Numbered from the stretch's first letter, positions 24,131 to 30,210 are shown. The stretch: DNA of 30,210 nt from CAZAAW01 sp964483325 (GCA_964483325.1 CAZAAW010000029.1:1-30210), one strand, 5' to 3'. The notes: generated from the sequence alone by a model not told the origin. Numbers and translations are program-made.

Positions 24131-25716
24131 GCGCGGCGAGCCTCAGCCGTCCGCCGGGAGAGGACGTCGCAGAACTCCGGCCCTGGCCTGATGCTGATTT
24201 CTGTCGGAGTGGCGAGTTCGTGCCGCCGGTCGAGCGCGTCGTCGATGGTGGCCGGGATTGGCCAGCGTCCCCCAAGCTCTCGCCAGAACCACTCCGCCTT
24301 GCGGCGGGCATACCCCGATGTTTCGAAGGAGAGCCATTCCGCGACGGTGGAGAAGCCCGAGCCGCCAGTGACGGCGTAAACGACCCTTAAGGTGTCGCGC
24401 TTGCCGAGCTTCTGATGCCGGAATAGCTGCATCCCGCGCACGCCAAGCCTGATTGAGCCCGGCGCGGCATCGCCGCCCATGACCTGGGCAGTATCGGCAA
24501 CAGCCGCGATCTTGGGCGGCGCCTTCTTCGGCCACTCGTAGCCGCACTGGTCGCAGACCATGACGCCCAGAGCGACCATGCCGCGGCATTCCGGGCACTG
24601 CTTCGCCTCGACGCTGTCGACACGGGCCGCCGATCGCTCAACGGTGACGCTCAGACGGTCGACCGGGCCGTGGCGGCGGATATTCTTTGCGAAGTCGAGG
24701 ACGAGACAATTGGGCTTCGGCCCCGCCGCGATCGCTGCCCGTCGACCGTCTGTCGTCGAGAGGTCGGCATCGGGGCTGAAGATCGGGCGCGTGCCGCGGC
24801 CGAGCATCTGCGTGTATAGCCCCGGCGACAGCGTGGGACGGAGCATTGCGATGGTGTCGACGGCGGGCGCGTCGAACCCCGTGACCAAGACGTTCGCATT
24901 TGTCAGGGCGCGAATCGTGCCGGCACGGAAGCTGGCGATCAGGTGCTCGCGCTCGCGCGGCGGAGTCTGCCCCGTGATTGTCGCGGCCGGCACGCCGAGC
25001 CGCAGGAGAGCGTCCCGCGCGTGCAGCGCATGGTCGACGCCGGCGCAGAAGACGAGCCAGGACCGGCGCCCAGCCGCGACGTCGACAATCTCGCGCGCGG
25101 CCGCAGCGGTAATGTCGGCCTGGTCGACGGCGCGCTCCAGCTCGCCGGCGACAAACTCGCCGCCGCGGCGCCTGACGCCGGAGACGTTGAGGTCCGTCGC
25201 CGTGCCCTTCGACACCAGCGGCGCCAGCCAGCCGTCGGCAACGCCGCGGCCGATGTCGTAGGAATAGACGGTGGTCTCGAAGAGGCGGTCGTCGCCCTCG
25301 TCCAGGCGACCGCTGTCCAATCGGTACGGGGTCGCGGTAAGGCCAACCAGCCGCAGATCCGGGCAGCGCCGGCGCAGCGCAGCGAGCAGCCGCAGGTACA
25401 TCCCCTGGCCAGACCGCGGCACCAGGTGCGCCTCGTCGATCAGAACGAGATCCCGCGGGCCGAGGGAGAAGCCGTCCTCCCGGTAGACGGATTGGATCGA
25501 AGCGAACAGAACCTGCGCCTGGCGCTCACGCTTGCCGAGGCCGGCCGAATTCACACCGATCGGCGCGCCAGACCAAACGCGCCGCAGCGCCTCGACGTTC
25601 TGGGCGACGAGCTCGCGCACATGGACGAGCACGAGGATGCGGATGTCGGGGTAGAGGGCAAGCAGCTGCCGGATCAACTCCGCGATGACGATGGACTTCC
25701 CGAGCCCGGTCGCCAT
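24127..25716 (-). CDS. DEAD/DEAH-box helicase (SF2), N-terminus probably further upstream
   Basis: 529 residues from the first in-frame ATG at 25716. Motif I ATGLGKS lies at residues 2-8, so this start would leave no Q-motif region, although the sequence upstream clearly encodes it. Other motifs: DEAH at 94-97 (LVLIDEAHLVP), LTATP at 126-130, and QMLGRGTRP at 303-311. A C4 zinc ribbon (CPEC...CDQCG) lies near 370-390. The architecture resembles SSL2-type helicases in phages. It is probably involved in replication or recombination together with the D5 helicase downstream. See the separate entry for the N-terminal problem. Confidence 0.93.
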   Translation of the reverse strand: MATGLGKSIVIAELIRQLLALYPDIRILVLVHVRELVAQNVEALRRVWSGAPIGVNSAGLGKRERQAQVLFASIQSVYREDGFSLGPRDLVLIDEAHLVPRSGQGMYLRLLAALRRRCPDLRLVGLTATPYRLDSGRLDEGDDRLFETTVYSYDIGRGVADGWLAPLVSKGTATDLNVSGVRRRGGEFVAGELERAVDQADITAAAAREIVDVAAGRRSWLVFCAGVDHALHARDALLRLGVPAATITGQTPPREREHLIASFRAGTIRALTNANVLVTGFDAPAVDTIAMLRPTLSPGLYTQMLGRGTRPIFSPDADLSTTDGRRAAIAAGPKPNCLVLDFAKNIRRHGPVDRLSVTVERSAARVDSVEAKQCPECRGMVALGVMVCDQCGYEWPKKAPPKIAAVADTAQVMGGDAAPGSIRLGVRGMQLFRHQKLGKRDTLRVVYAVTGGSGFSTVAEWLSFETSGYARRKAEWFWRELGGRWPIPATIDDALDRRHELATPTEISIRPGPEFCDVLSRRTAEARRA

Positions 25717-25840
25717 CTCAATGAGCGCCGAGCCGCCGCCTGCCAGCCAATGTGCATTCAGGGCGTCGATCGCGGCGCCCTGGTAGAGTCGCAGGGCGAT
25801 GCCGCCCGATGTCGAGTTTAGAATTGTCTCGCCCCATCAT
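25717..25840 (-). other. Disrupted N-terminal extension of the DEAH helicase
   Basis: In the helicase frame the upstream 126 bp (to a TGA) encode, without any ATG, GTG or TTG, ... IALRLYQGAAIDALN ... SALIE, the classic helicase Q-motif region. In the -/+1 neighbouring frame ATG ATG (25840-25835) begins MMGRDNSKLDIG. Deleting one G from the GGG at 25805-25807 (minus-strand sense) would fuse the two smoothly as KLDIGGIALRLYQ. So the native start is probably at 25840 with an apparent one-base insertion, or an unusual start codon (ATT or CTG) is used. Confidence 0.6.
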
Positions 25841-25846
25841 CGCGGT

Positions 25847-25856
25847 GGGGGGGGGG
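25847..25856. repeat. Poly-G tract (10 G, + strand)
   Basis: Ten consecutive G between the Cro-like and helicase genes, upstream of the helicase's likely start. Such tracts are prone to slippage and to sequencing errors. It lies outside both coding frames as annotated. Confidence 0.9.
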
Positions 25857-25881
25857 CGCATCGGCAGGCGCGCCGCCCTTT

Positions 25882-26097
25882 TTAGGCTGCGGTTTCCTCG
25901 AAGAGGTCCGGTCGCAGCTTTGACCGGGGAACCTGCCCATTCGTCGCCTTGTCGATCTTGATGGCCATGACCGGGGAGGCCCGACCGCTCTTACTGATCT
26001 TCGAGATCGCCGACTGGCTGACCCCGCACGCGCGCGCCAAAAGCTCTTGCGTGCCGCCGCAGAGTCGGATCGCTTCGTCGAGGAGTTCCTTAACCAT
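25882..26097 (-). CDS. Cro/YdaS-like DNA-binding regulator
   Basis: 71 residues from ATG at 26097. Helix-turn-helix: GTQELLARACGVSQSAISKISKSG, with C-terminal TNGQVPRSKLRPDLF, the signature of the YdaS/Cro group in lambdoid-like prophages. A frame to 26166 would leave no room for operators and is less likely. It is divergent from the repressor. The -10-like element of its promoter lies 7 bases ahead of the ATG, so the mRNA may be leaderless. Its product presumably turns off the repressor during lytic growth and opens the replication operon downstream on the same strand. Confidence 0.85.
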   Translation of the reverse strand: MVKELLDEAIRLCGGTQELLARACGVSQSAISKISKSGRASPVMAIKIDKATNGQVPRSKLRPDLFEETAA

Positions 26098-26104
26098 GCC
26101 CGGC

Positions 26105-26133
26105 GGTATATTCCCTTTGGTATGGAGTTGCAA
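26105..26133 (-). promoter_or_regulatory. Candidate promoter of the Cro-like gene
   Basis: Read on the minus strand: TTGCAA (26133-26128), 17-bp spacer, TATACC (26110-26105), then 7 bases to the ATG at 26097. Spacing is ideal; each hexamer matches consensus at four of six positions. The element GGTATATTCCC (26105-26115) overlaps the -10 and resembles two other sites downstream (see findings). Confidence 0.4.
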
Positions 26134-26136
26134 GCC

Positions 26137-26165
26137 CTGAAAGAATAATGACATGGAGCTATCCA
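26137..26165 (+). promoter_or_regulatory. Candidate repressor-maintenance promoter
   Basis: On the plus strand CTGAAA (26137-26142), 17 bp, TATCCA (26160-26165), giving a transcription start at about 26172-26173, exactly at the repressor ATG. Hexamers are weak, as usual for promoters that need activation; a leaderless repressor mRNA, as for lambda cI from PRM, would follow. Confidence 0.33.
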
Positions 26166-26172
26166 CGATGAT

Positions 26173-26907
26173 ATGAGTTCAGGAATGACGGTCCTTGGCG
26201 AGAGCATTCGAACCGCCCGGCAAAGGCTCGGGCTTTCTCAGGCGCAGCTTGCCGAGATTGCCGGCGTGACCCAGGCCACAATCGCCAAGATTGAGGCCGG
26301 CCAAACCGTGAGAACGCGCTTTCTGGCGGAAATCGGCCGCGCCCTCGGCGTGCCGGCGGCCGACATGATCGACTGGCACAACCGTGACGCCGCCGATGCG
26401 GCTGTGGAAACGTCGATGGCGACTGTCGCTGTCCGGGGCTCCCGCATTCCCGCTTCCGCGCCGCCAGATGCCGCAGTGCCGCAGTATCTGACCCAACTCC
26501 CCCGAGATCAGTTGTTAGGGGGCACCGACCTTCCTGTGTTCGGGACGGTCGAAGGCGGTCCCGGCCAGTTCATCATCAATGACGAGCCGATCGACTATGT
26601 CGCGCGGCCGTCGCCGCTCCGCTATGTGCGGGATGGCTACGGCGTCATCGTTGTGGGCGAAAGCATGGTCCCGGTCTTCCGCCCGGGCGACATCGCTTTG
26701 GTGCACCCGCACCTGCCGCCCCGGGTCAACGACGCCTGCGTCTTCTTCTCGGAGGACCCGCCGCGGGCCACGATCAAGGAATATGTGGCGCAAACCGAGG
26801 ATGTTTGGCGCGTCAGGCGATACCAGCCGCAGGAAGAGATATTCGAGCTGGACAAGGCGGAGTGGGGCCGCGCCGCCGTCGTCGTGGGGAAATATTCCCG
26901 TCGATAG
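26173..26907 (+). CDS. Prophage repressor, HTH plus S24 peptidase domain
   Basis: 244 residues. The N-terminal helix-turn-helix (LSQAQLAEIAGVTQATIAKIEAG, residues 21-43) is followed by a linker and an S24-type domain with catalytic Ser164 in VVGESMVPVF and Lys202 in RATIKEY. In lambda/LexA relatives the domain self-cleaves after RecA activation at an Ala-Gly or Cys-Gly bond; none is evident in the linker (VFGTVEGGPGQ holds only Gly-Gly and Val-Glu-Gly), so cleavage may use another bond or not occur. It starts at ATG 26173 (or 26185) near the candidate promoter. It maintains lysogeny by repressing the Cro-like gene and presumably the operon downstream. Confidence 0.93.
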   Translation: MSSGMTVLGESIRTARQRLGLSQAQLAEIAGVTQATIAKIEAGQTVRTRFLAEIGRALGVPAADMIDWHNRDAADAAVETSMATVAVRGSRIPASAPPDAAVPQYLTQLPRDQLLGGTDLPVFGTVEGGPGQFIINDEPIDYVARPSPLRYVRDGYGVIVVGESMVPVFRPGDIALVHPHLPPRVNDACVFFSEDPPRATIKEYVAQTEDVWRVRRYQPQEEIFELDKAEWGRAAVVVGKYSRR

Positions 26908-26917
26908 CGGGACACAG

Positions 26918-26946
26918 TTGACCCTCAATAACTTTGAGAATATTCC
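26918..26946 (+). promoter_or_regulatory. Candidate promoter of the lysogenic-conversion/integrase operon
   Basis: TTGACC (26918-26923), 17-bp spacer, TATTCC (26941-26946). The -35 box matches consensus at five of six positions. The spacer holds an inverted repeat CTCAA-taact-TTGAG (26924-26938), and the palindrome GAATATTC (26938-26945) covers the -10 box. The location just after the repressor, before the next gene, is right for a repressor-controlled promoter. Confidence 0.45.
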
Positions 26947-26982
26947 TCTCGTCATCATTAACTGCGACGAGGGGAATCCCGC

Positions 26983-27570
26983 ATGTCAGAAACCGCCAAT
27001 CCGGCACGCGCCTCTGTGGTCGGCACCGACCAGGGGCTGCTTGACGCCTATTCCGCTTTCCTCTTTTACGAGCGGCGTCTCCTCATGGAGGAGATGTACG
27101 GACCGAGAGCCGCCGAATTCGAGCGCTTCGTGCCGACCGCCAACCCAGGCGCGACCTTTCATTGGCGGGCGTCCTTTCCCGCAACGTGGGCCGACTTGCC
27201 GAAACCCTCGACTCGCGCCGCCGCTGTCTTCACGCTGTTGGGCTTCGATCTCGAGCTGGCGAAGCCGGATATCGATGGGGCGCCTGACCCGCTTCGCGAC
27301 ATCATCGCCGAGCGGTCGGCGTACCTCACCGAGATCAATGCGGACCGCAGTCGCGACCTGACCGAGGGCGAACTGGCGAAGCTGAAAGAATTCGATCGCC
27401 GCGTCCGTGCCATCGTTCCTTCAACCGCGGCCGGGTGCATCGAATGCCTCCTCACCGCAATCGAAGCCATCCAGCAGATGGACGACGAGCTTGCGATCGC
27501 GCTCGTCACGAACGGAATGGTCTATGTCCGCGACTGCTTGCAGCTGGCGGTTGGGCGGAGGCTCGGGTGA
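26983..27570 (+). CDS. Protein of unknown function, first gene of the integrase operon
   Basis: 195 residues, ATG at 26983 with GAGGGG 8 bases upstream. The sequence begins with a short disordered part, then LLDAYSAFLFYERRLLMEEMYG and an aromatic-rich RASFPATWADLPKP segment, followed by mostly helical sequence ending LAIALVTNGMVYVRDCLQLA. No domain is recognised. Similar single genes are found downstream of the repressor in related prophages. It is coupled to the next gene by a one-base overlap (TGATG). Confidence 0.75.
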   Translation: MSETANPARASVVGTDQGLLDAYSAFLFYERRLLMEEMYGPRAAEFERFVPTANPGATFHWRASFPATWADLPKPSTRAAAVFTLLGFDLELAKPDIDGAPDPLRDIIAERSAYLTEINADRSRDLTEGELAKLKEFDRRVRAIVPSTAAGCIECLLTAIEAIQQMDDELAIALVTNGMVYVRDCLQLAVGRRLG

Positions 27571-28460
27571 TGGCCAGGCAGCAATATCGCTTCTCACGCA
27601 AGACCATTGCGATGGCCCGCGCACAGAGGCCGTCCCTGGAGGGCGCACTGGCAGACATGGAGTTGCTAGTGGCGCTGCTGGACGCGGTCGACGGGGACCC
27701 AGACATGGAAGACGGGGCCGACAGGGAACTGGATGGGGCGGACGACGAACCGACGCTCGGTTGGACGGATATCGAGGCGCGCCGCGCATCGTATGCGGCG
27801 CGGGACGGGGAAGCCGAGCCGTCGTTGGCCGCGCCTGAAGTCCATCCTCATCCAGGTCTATGGACCCGGGATTCGTGCAGCCAGTTGTCGTGGGCCCTCG
27901 GAGCCGTTGACGACCGCGAGTTCGACGACTGCGACGACGAGGAAGAGAACGACCGCGAGGCTGACGATGCCGACAACGAGCCCGATGATCGCGACTTGCC
28001 GGCGGACCTGGATTTCCTCGACCTACCGTCCTATCGCCGGCGCAGCCGTCCGTTGCCGCTATTGGTACACCCGGACGTCTTTCCAGACGAATATGTCATG
28101 GTGGTAGACGGCGACTGCTGCGAACCGCGATACTTCAGCGGAGACAAGCTGAAGTTCGACAAGGCGCGGCCGAAGCCCGGTGACTTCGTCGCCATCTTCC
28201 TGGCACCATCGGCGCGCCGATCCGGTTGCCATGACGTGCTCGTAAAGCGGCTGGTGGCCGACCTGCGCGGGAGCGATTTGCGGCTCCCCAATGGTCGTTC
28301 GGGCATTATCGTCGAGACGCTCAACCCACAGCGCCTATTCGCCGTGGATGCCGATGCGATCCTTGCTATCCACCGATGCATGGGTCGCGTTGGGCCAGGC
28401 GAGCGAACCTATGCGCTGCCGCAGTGGCGCCTCCCGCAGCCCCAGGGAGCTTCGGCATGA
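27570..28460 (+). CDS. S24-like peptidase-fold protein with Cys replacing Ser
   Basis: 296 residues. A highly acidic region (residues 112-143, e.g. DDEEENDREADDADNEPDD) links an N-terminal part with a 'DDEPTLGW' motif to a C-terminal S24/LexA-like domain: VMVVDGDCCEPRYFSGD (canonical form GDSMEP) at 177-192, PKPGDFVAIF at 201-210 and VLVKRLV at 223-229 with Lys226. The Ser of the dyad is replaced by Cys183 (Cys184 follows). The protein lacks an HTH. It may be a variant peptidase, an inhibitor-type decoy, or a binding module. It begins at ATG 27570 in overlap with the stop of the gene before. Confidence 0.8.
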   Translation: MARQQYRFSRKTIAMARAQRPSLEGALADMELLVALLDAVDGDPDMEDGADRELDGADDEPTLGWTDIEARRASYAARDGEAEPSLAAPEVHPHPGLWTRDSCSQLSWALGAVDDREFDDCDDEEENDREADDADNEPDDRDLPADLDFLDLPSYRRRSRPLPLLVHPDVFPDEYVMVVDGDCCEPRYFSGDKLKFDKARPKPGDFVAIFLAPSARRSGCHDVLVKRLVADLRGSDLRLPNGRSGIIVETLNPQRLFAVDADAILAIHRCMGRVGPGERTYALPQWRLPQPQGASA

Positions 28461-29167
28461 GCGCCCCGGTCAACCGGCGTGGGCTGCTCCGCGCACTCGG
28501 CCTCGGTGCCGTCGGCGCCACCGGCGCGATCGTCGGCATCGGCATGGCCGCGCCGGCAGCCGCCAGCGCCATTACGCCCGACCTTGTCGCGGCGCTGGAG
28601 AGCGCCGTCGGCACTTTTAGACTGGCGGAAGAGCGAAAGGCCGCGGCCCGCGCTTTCTGCGATCGGGCGCTGCCTACGCCGCCCGCCGAGATCGTGATGA
28701 TCGGGGACGAAGACCCGTATCCTCATGCGCACTTCTACTGGCACATTCTGGCCGATGTCGACGGACGCGGCGCGTGGCCGATCGGCCCGAAGACGGTCTC
28801 GGTTCTCACCGCCGACAGTCTGGACTTCCAGACATCCGACATCGGCTGCGGGCCGCGCACGAAGGTCGGCCGGCTGATCCGTCGGCTCATGCCGATCGCG
28901 GAGAAATTCGAAGCCGAGCGAGAGGCGGTCATCCAGCAGTCGGGCTACCGCGATGCCGCCGCGGCCTGTGATCAGGCGAGATTGGCGGTCGAGAAGGCCG
29001 CCGCCGCGATCATGGACATCGAGCCGGCCTCGCAGGCCGACGTCGTGCACATGGCCCGGGCGATGCGGGCCGCCGGCTTGGTCGGCCGAGACGGGCAGCT
29101 GCGAGCGCAGATCCTTTGGGGCGAGAGGCTCGTCGATGCAATCATTGCCTTTGGAGGTGTGGCATGA
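28457..29167 (+). CDS. Tat-exported protein of unknown function
   Basis: 236 residues, ATG overlapping the upstream stop by 4 bp. N-terminus: NRRGLLRALGLGAVGATGAI, a twin-arginine motif followed by a moderately hydrophobic stretch and cleavage-like PAAASA near residue 37. The mature part is mostly alpha-helical with a DPYPHAHFYWHILADVDG region and a Glu/Arg-rich central helix (IAEKFEAEREAVI). Tat export implies folding in the cytoplasm before transport. I recognise no enzymatic family. Proteins with this signal recur in alphaproteobacterial prophages next to integrases. Confidence 0.75.
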   Translation: MSAPVNRRGLLRALGLGAVGATGAIVGIGMAAPAAASAITPDLVAALESAVGTFRLAEERKAAARAFCDRALPTPPAEIVMIGDEDPYPHAHFYWHILADVDGRGAWPIGPKTVSVLTADSLDFQTSDIGCGPRTKVGRLIRRLMPIAEKFEAEREAVIQQSGYRDAAAACDQARLAVEKAAAAIMDIEPASQADVVHMARAMRAAGLVGRDGQLRAQILWGERLVDAIIAFGGVA

Positions 29168-29493
29168 CGGCTCCGCCAGCCACCCGGGACAGCATTCCGA
29201 GCTCCCCGATGATCGACCGCGTAGCCAAGAGCCTCGGCGAGGCGCACGCACGCTGGACGCCCGAGATGGGGCCGTGGGGGGTGTTCCTTGCGGTTGCGGC
29301 ATTGAATGCCATGCGCGAGCCGGGCCACGATCCGAAGCCGATCGCGTTCCGTCCGCTCGGCATGACCAGGGCAGGGGCCGACGCGATGTGGGTTGCGACG
29401 GAGCGCGGCAAGCACATCGGCCTCGAAGAGGCGGCCGCGGTCTGGCGAGCCATGGTCGCCGCGGCTCTCGGCGAGGCCGGAGTCATGCCGTGA
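29164..29493 (+). CDS. Small hypothetical protein
   Basis: 109 residues from ATG at 29164 (ATGA overlap with the previous gene). It is predicted helical: VAKSLGEAHARWTPEMGPW near 21-39 and ATERGKHIGLEEAAAVWRAMVAAAL. No family is recognised. It has the same translational coupling as its neighbours and ends in a GTGA overlap with the excisionase. Confidence 0.7.
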   Translation: MTAPPATRDSIPSSPMIDRVAKSLGEAHARWTPEMGPWGVFLAVAALNAMREPGHDPKPIAFRPLGMTRAGADAMWVATERGKHIGLEEAAAVWRAMVAAALGEAGVMP

Positions 29494-29888
29494 GGGGCCT
29501 CGCGCGAATTGCCCGGCGGCCAGACCCATCGCAATGGGCGGACGATGAAGTCCTTACCTTGGTCGAGGCAGTCGCGCTGTTCTGGCCGGACGGTCCGTTA
29601 ACCCTGGCGTCGCTCCGGACCGCCATCCGGCGCGGCGAGCTTGCGATCGCGCGGCCGGCGGGCAAGATTCTGACGACACCTCAGGCCATCCGGGACATGC
29701 TCCGATGCCGCGTCCAGCCAAAGGCGCCCGCCTCATGCTTCGCCGAGCCCGCGCCGGCGACCGCACCGCAAAGTGGATCATCCGCGACGCCGGTCGGGAT
29801 TTCAGCACAGGCTGCGGCCCTGAGGACGTTAAAGGAGCGGAAGCAGCGCTTGCGCGCCATATCGCAGCAAAGCACGCACCGACGCTAG
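29490..29888 (+). CDS. Excisionase-like helix-turn-helix protein
   Basis: 132 residues starting GTG at 29490 (GTGA overlap). The first 70 residues form a MerR/Xis-like winged domain: LTLVEAVALFWPDGPLTLASLRTAIRRGELAIARPAG, then KILTTPQAIRDML. This is the usual excisionase/DNA-binding build, which bends att DNA and sets recombination direction. The C-terminal 60 residues (from about 72) are encoded in the same DNA as the integrase N-terminus, in another frame, and are of low complexity (PATAPQSGSSATPVG). Its place directly before the integrase supports the assignment. Confidence 0.75.
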   Translation: MRGLARIARRPDPSQWADDEVLTLVEAVALFWPDGPLTLASLRTAIRRGELAIARPAGKILTTPQAIRDMLRCRVQPKAPASCFAEPAPATAPQSGSSATPVGISAQAAALRTLKERKQRLRAISQQSTHRR

Positions 29889-30210
29889 GCGAGCACGATC
29901 CGCGACGTGTCAGCGTCGCCGACGTCCTCGCCTACTACCTCGACCTGAAAGAGCCGCCAGAGGACGCCGACGCCCGACAGATCAAGGCTGCGGGCGACCT
30001 CTTCTACAACATCGAGCGGCTGCTCGAATGGTGGGGCACCAAGTTCCTCGGCGATGTCCGCACCTCGGCCTGCCACGACTATGTCGCCCACCGAACGAAG
30101 CAGCGGAACCGCCGCGCCACGAGAGGGGAGGGCGCCTTCATTTCGAAGGGGACTGCCGCGCGCGAGCTGGAGGACCTGCGCGCCGCGATCAACGCCTACC
30201 ACGCCGAATA
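29705..30210 (+). CDS. int: Tyrosine-type phage integrase (partial, N-terminal)
   Basis: Starts ATG at 29705 inside the excisionase gene and runs off the right end (168 codons visible). The opening MPRPAKGARLMLRRARAGDR, then KWIIRDAGRDFSTGCG and LARHIAAKHAP, is the N-terminal arm-binding region of a large family of alphaproteobacterial prophage integrases. A core-binding segment follows (VADVLAYYLDLKE, a helix with NIERLLEWWGTKFLGDV, and GTAARELEDLRAAINAY). The catalytic R-H-R-Y domain lies outside the window. The attachment site is expected beyond the right edge. Confidence 0.88.
   Translation, partial: MPRPAKGARLMLRRARAGDRTAKWIIRDAGRDFSTGCGPEDVKGAEAALARHIAAKHAPTLGEHDPRRVSVADVLAYYLDLKEPPEDADARQIKAAGDLFYNIERLLEWWGTKFLGDVRTSACHDYVAHRTKQRNRRATRGEGAFISKGTAARELEDLRAAINAYHAE

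Larger units (their letters stand above)
1..30210. mobile_element. Temperate siphovirus prophage, both ends beyond the window
   Basis: The window contains, without any recognisable host gene, a complete packaging/head/tail set on the minus strand, replication genes, a divergent repressor/Cro switch and an excisionase-integrase pair. The presence of an integrase and an S24-type repressor indicates a temperate phage. Gene order (terminase, portal, protease, capsid, connector, tail tube, G/GT chaperone, tape measure, tip) is that of HK97/lambda-type siphoviruses. Neither attL nor attR is visible: the integrase runs off the right end and a tail gene off the left end. The integrase normally lies next to an attachment site, so one should lie shortly to the right. 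Confidence 0.95.

Noticed and set aside
25857..25881. Possible terminator (GGCGCGCC followed by CCCTTTTT on the plus strand)
   Set aside because: No plus-strand gene ends here and the stem is a short palindrome without proper loop.
25882..26166. Longer start of the Cro-like gene at 26166
   Set aside because: Would leave 6 bp between divergent genes and translate through the likely operators; the family begins near the MVKELLDEA methionine.
1..30210. tRNA genes, rRNA, CRISPR arrays, insertion sequences
   Set aside because: No tRNA-like cloverleaf with anticodon arm, no spaced direct repeats of CRISPR type and no transposase frame were seen. The 60-bp repeats at the left edge are coding and degenerate, not CRISPR.

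Overview
The window is almost entirely one temperate tailed-phage genome (prophage) in a GC-rich bacterium. Base composition, codon use and the character of the accessory genes point to an alphaproteobacterium, most likely of the Hyphomicrobiales (Rhizobiales); this is inference, because no host gene or att site is visible. The left end is cut inside a tail gene and the right end inside the integrase, so neither prophage boundary is in view. Morphology genes (HK97-type head, lambda-like tail gene order, 613-residue tape measure) indicate a siphovirus with a non-contractile tail.

Layout, left to right. Positions 1-19956 hold the late operon, transcribed right to left: terminase small and large subunits, portal, prohead protease, major capsid, two small head proteins, connector, head-tail adaptor, HK97-gp10-like and DUF3168 tail-completion proteins, tail tube, tail-assembly chaperones (G and a -1 frameshifted GT), tape measure, three minor tail/tip proteins including an NlpC/P60-like hydrolase, the J-like tip protein, and a host-range cluster with a collagen-like fibre and a protein of about 20-residue repeats. 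Three small cassettes sit in this operon on the opposite strand, at 7493-7711, 10282-10902 and 20453-20752; they look like morons expressed from the prophage. Positions 19957-20452 are non-coding and carry a 107-bp imperfect inverted repeat upstream of the terminase.

Positions 20749-25840 (minus strand) hold an HNH endonuclease, a noticeably AT-richer gene of unknown function, a NusG-like protein, a D5/P4-type replication helicase, an unknown protein and a DEAH-box helicase whose N-terminus appears frameshifted. The order suggests that early replication genes lead into a NusG-like antiterminator, which could control read-through into the packaging and morphogenesis genes.

Positions 25882-26907 are the immunity switch: a Cro/YdaS-like regulator (minus) divergent from an S24-type repressor (plus), separated by 75 bp with back-to-back promoter-like elements. 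From 26983 to the right edge a tight plus-strand operon with 1-4-bp overlaps encodes an unknown protein, an S24-like protein with Cys in place of the catalytic Ser, a protein with a twin-arginine signal, a small unknown protein, an excisionase-like protein and the integrase, which overlaps the excisionase frame by 184 nt.

Most promising for follow-up: the paired antisense moron between the GT chaperone and tape measure (same locus as the HK97 superinfection-exclusion gene), the 107-bp inverted repeat before terminase, the phage NusG-like factor, the Cys-variant S24-like protein, the hairpins that bracket only the capsid gene, and the helicase frameshift.
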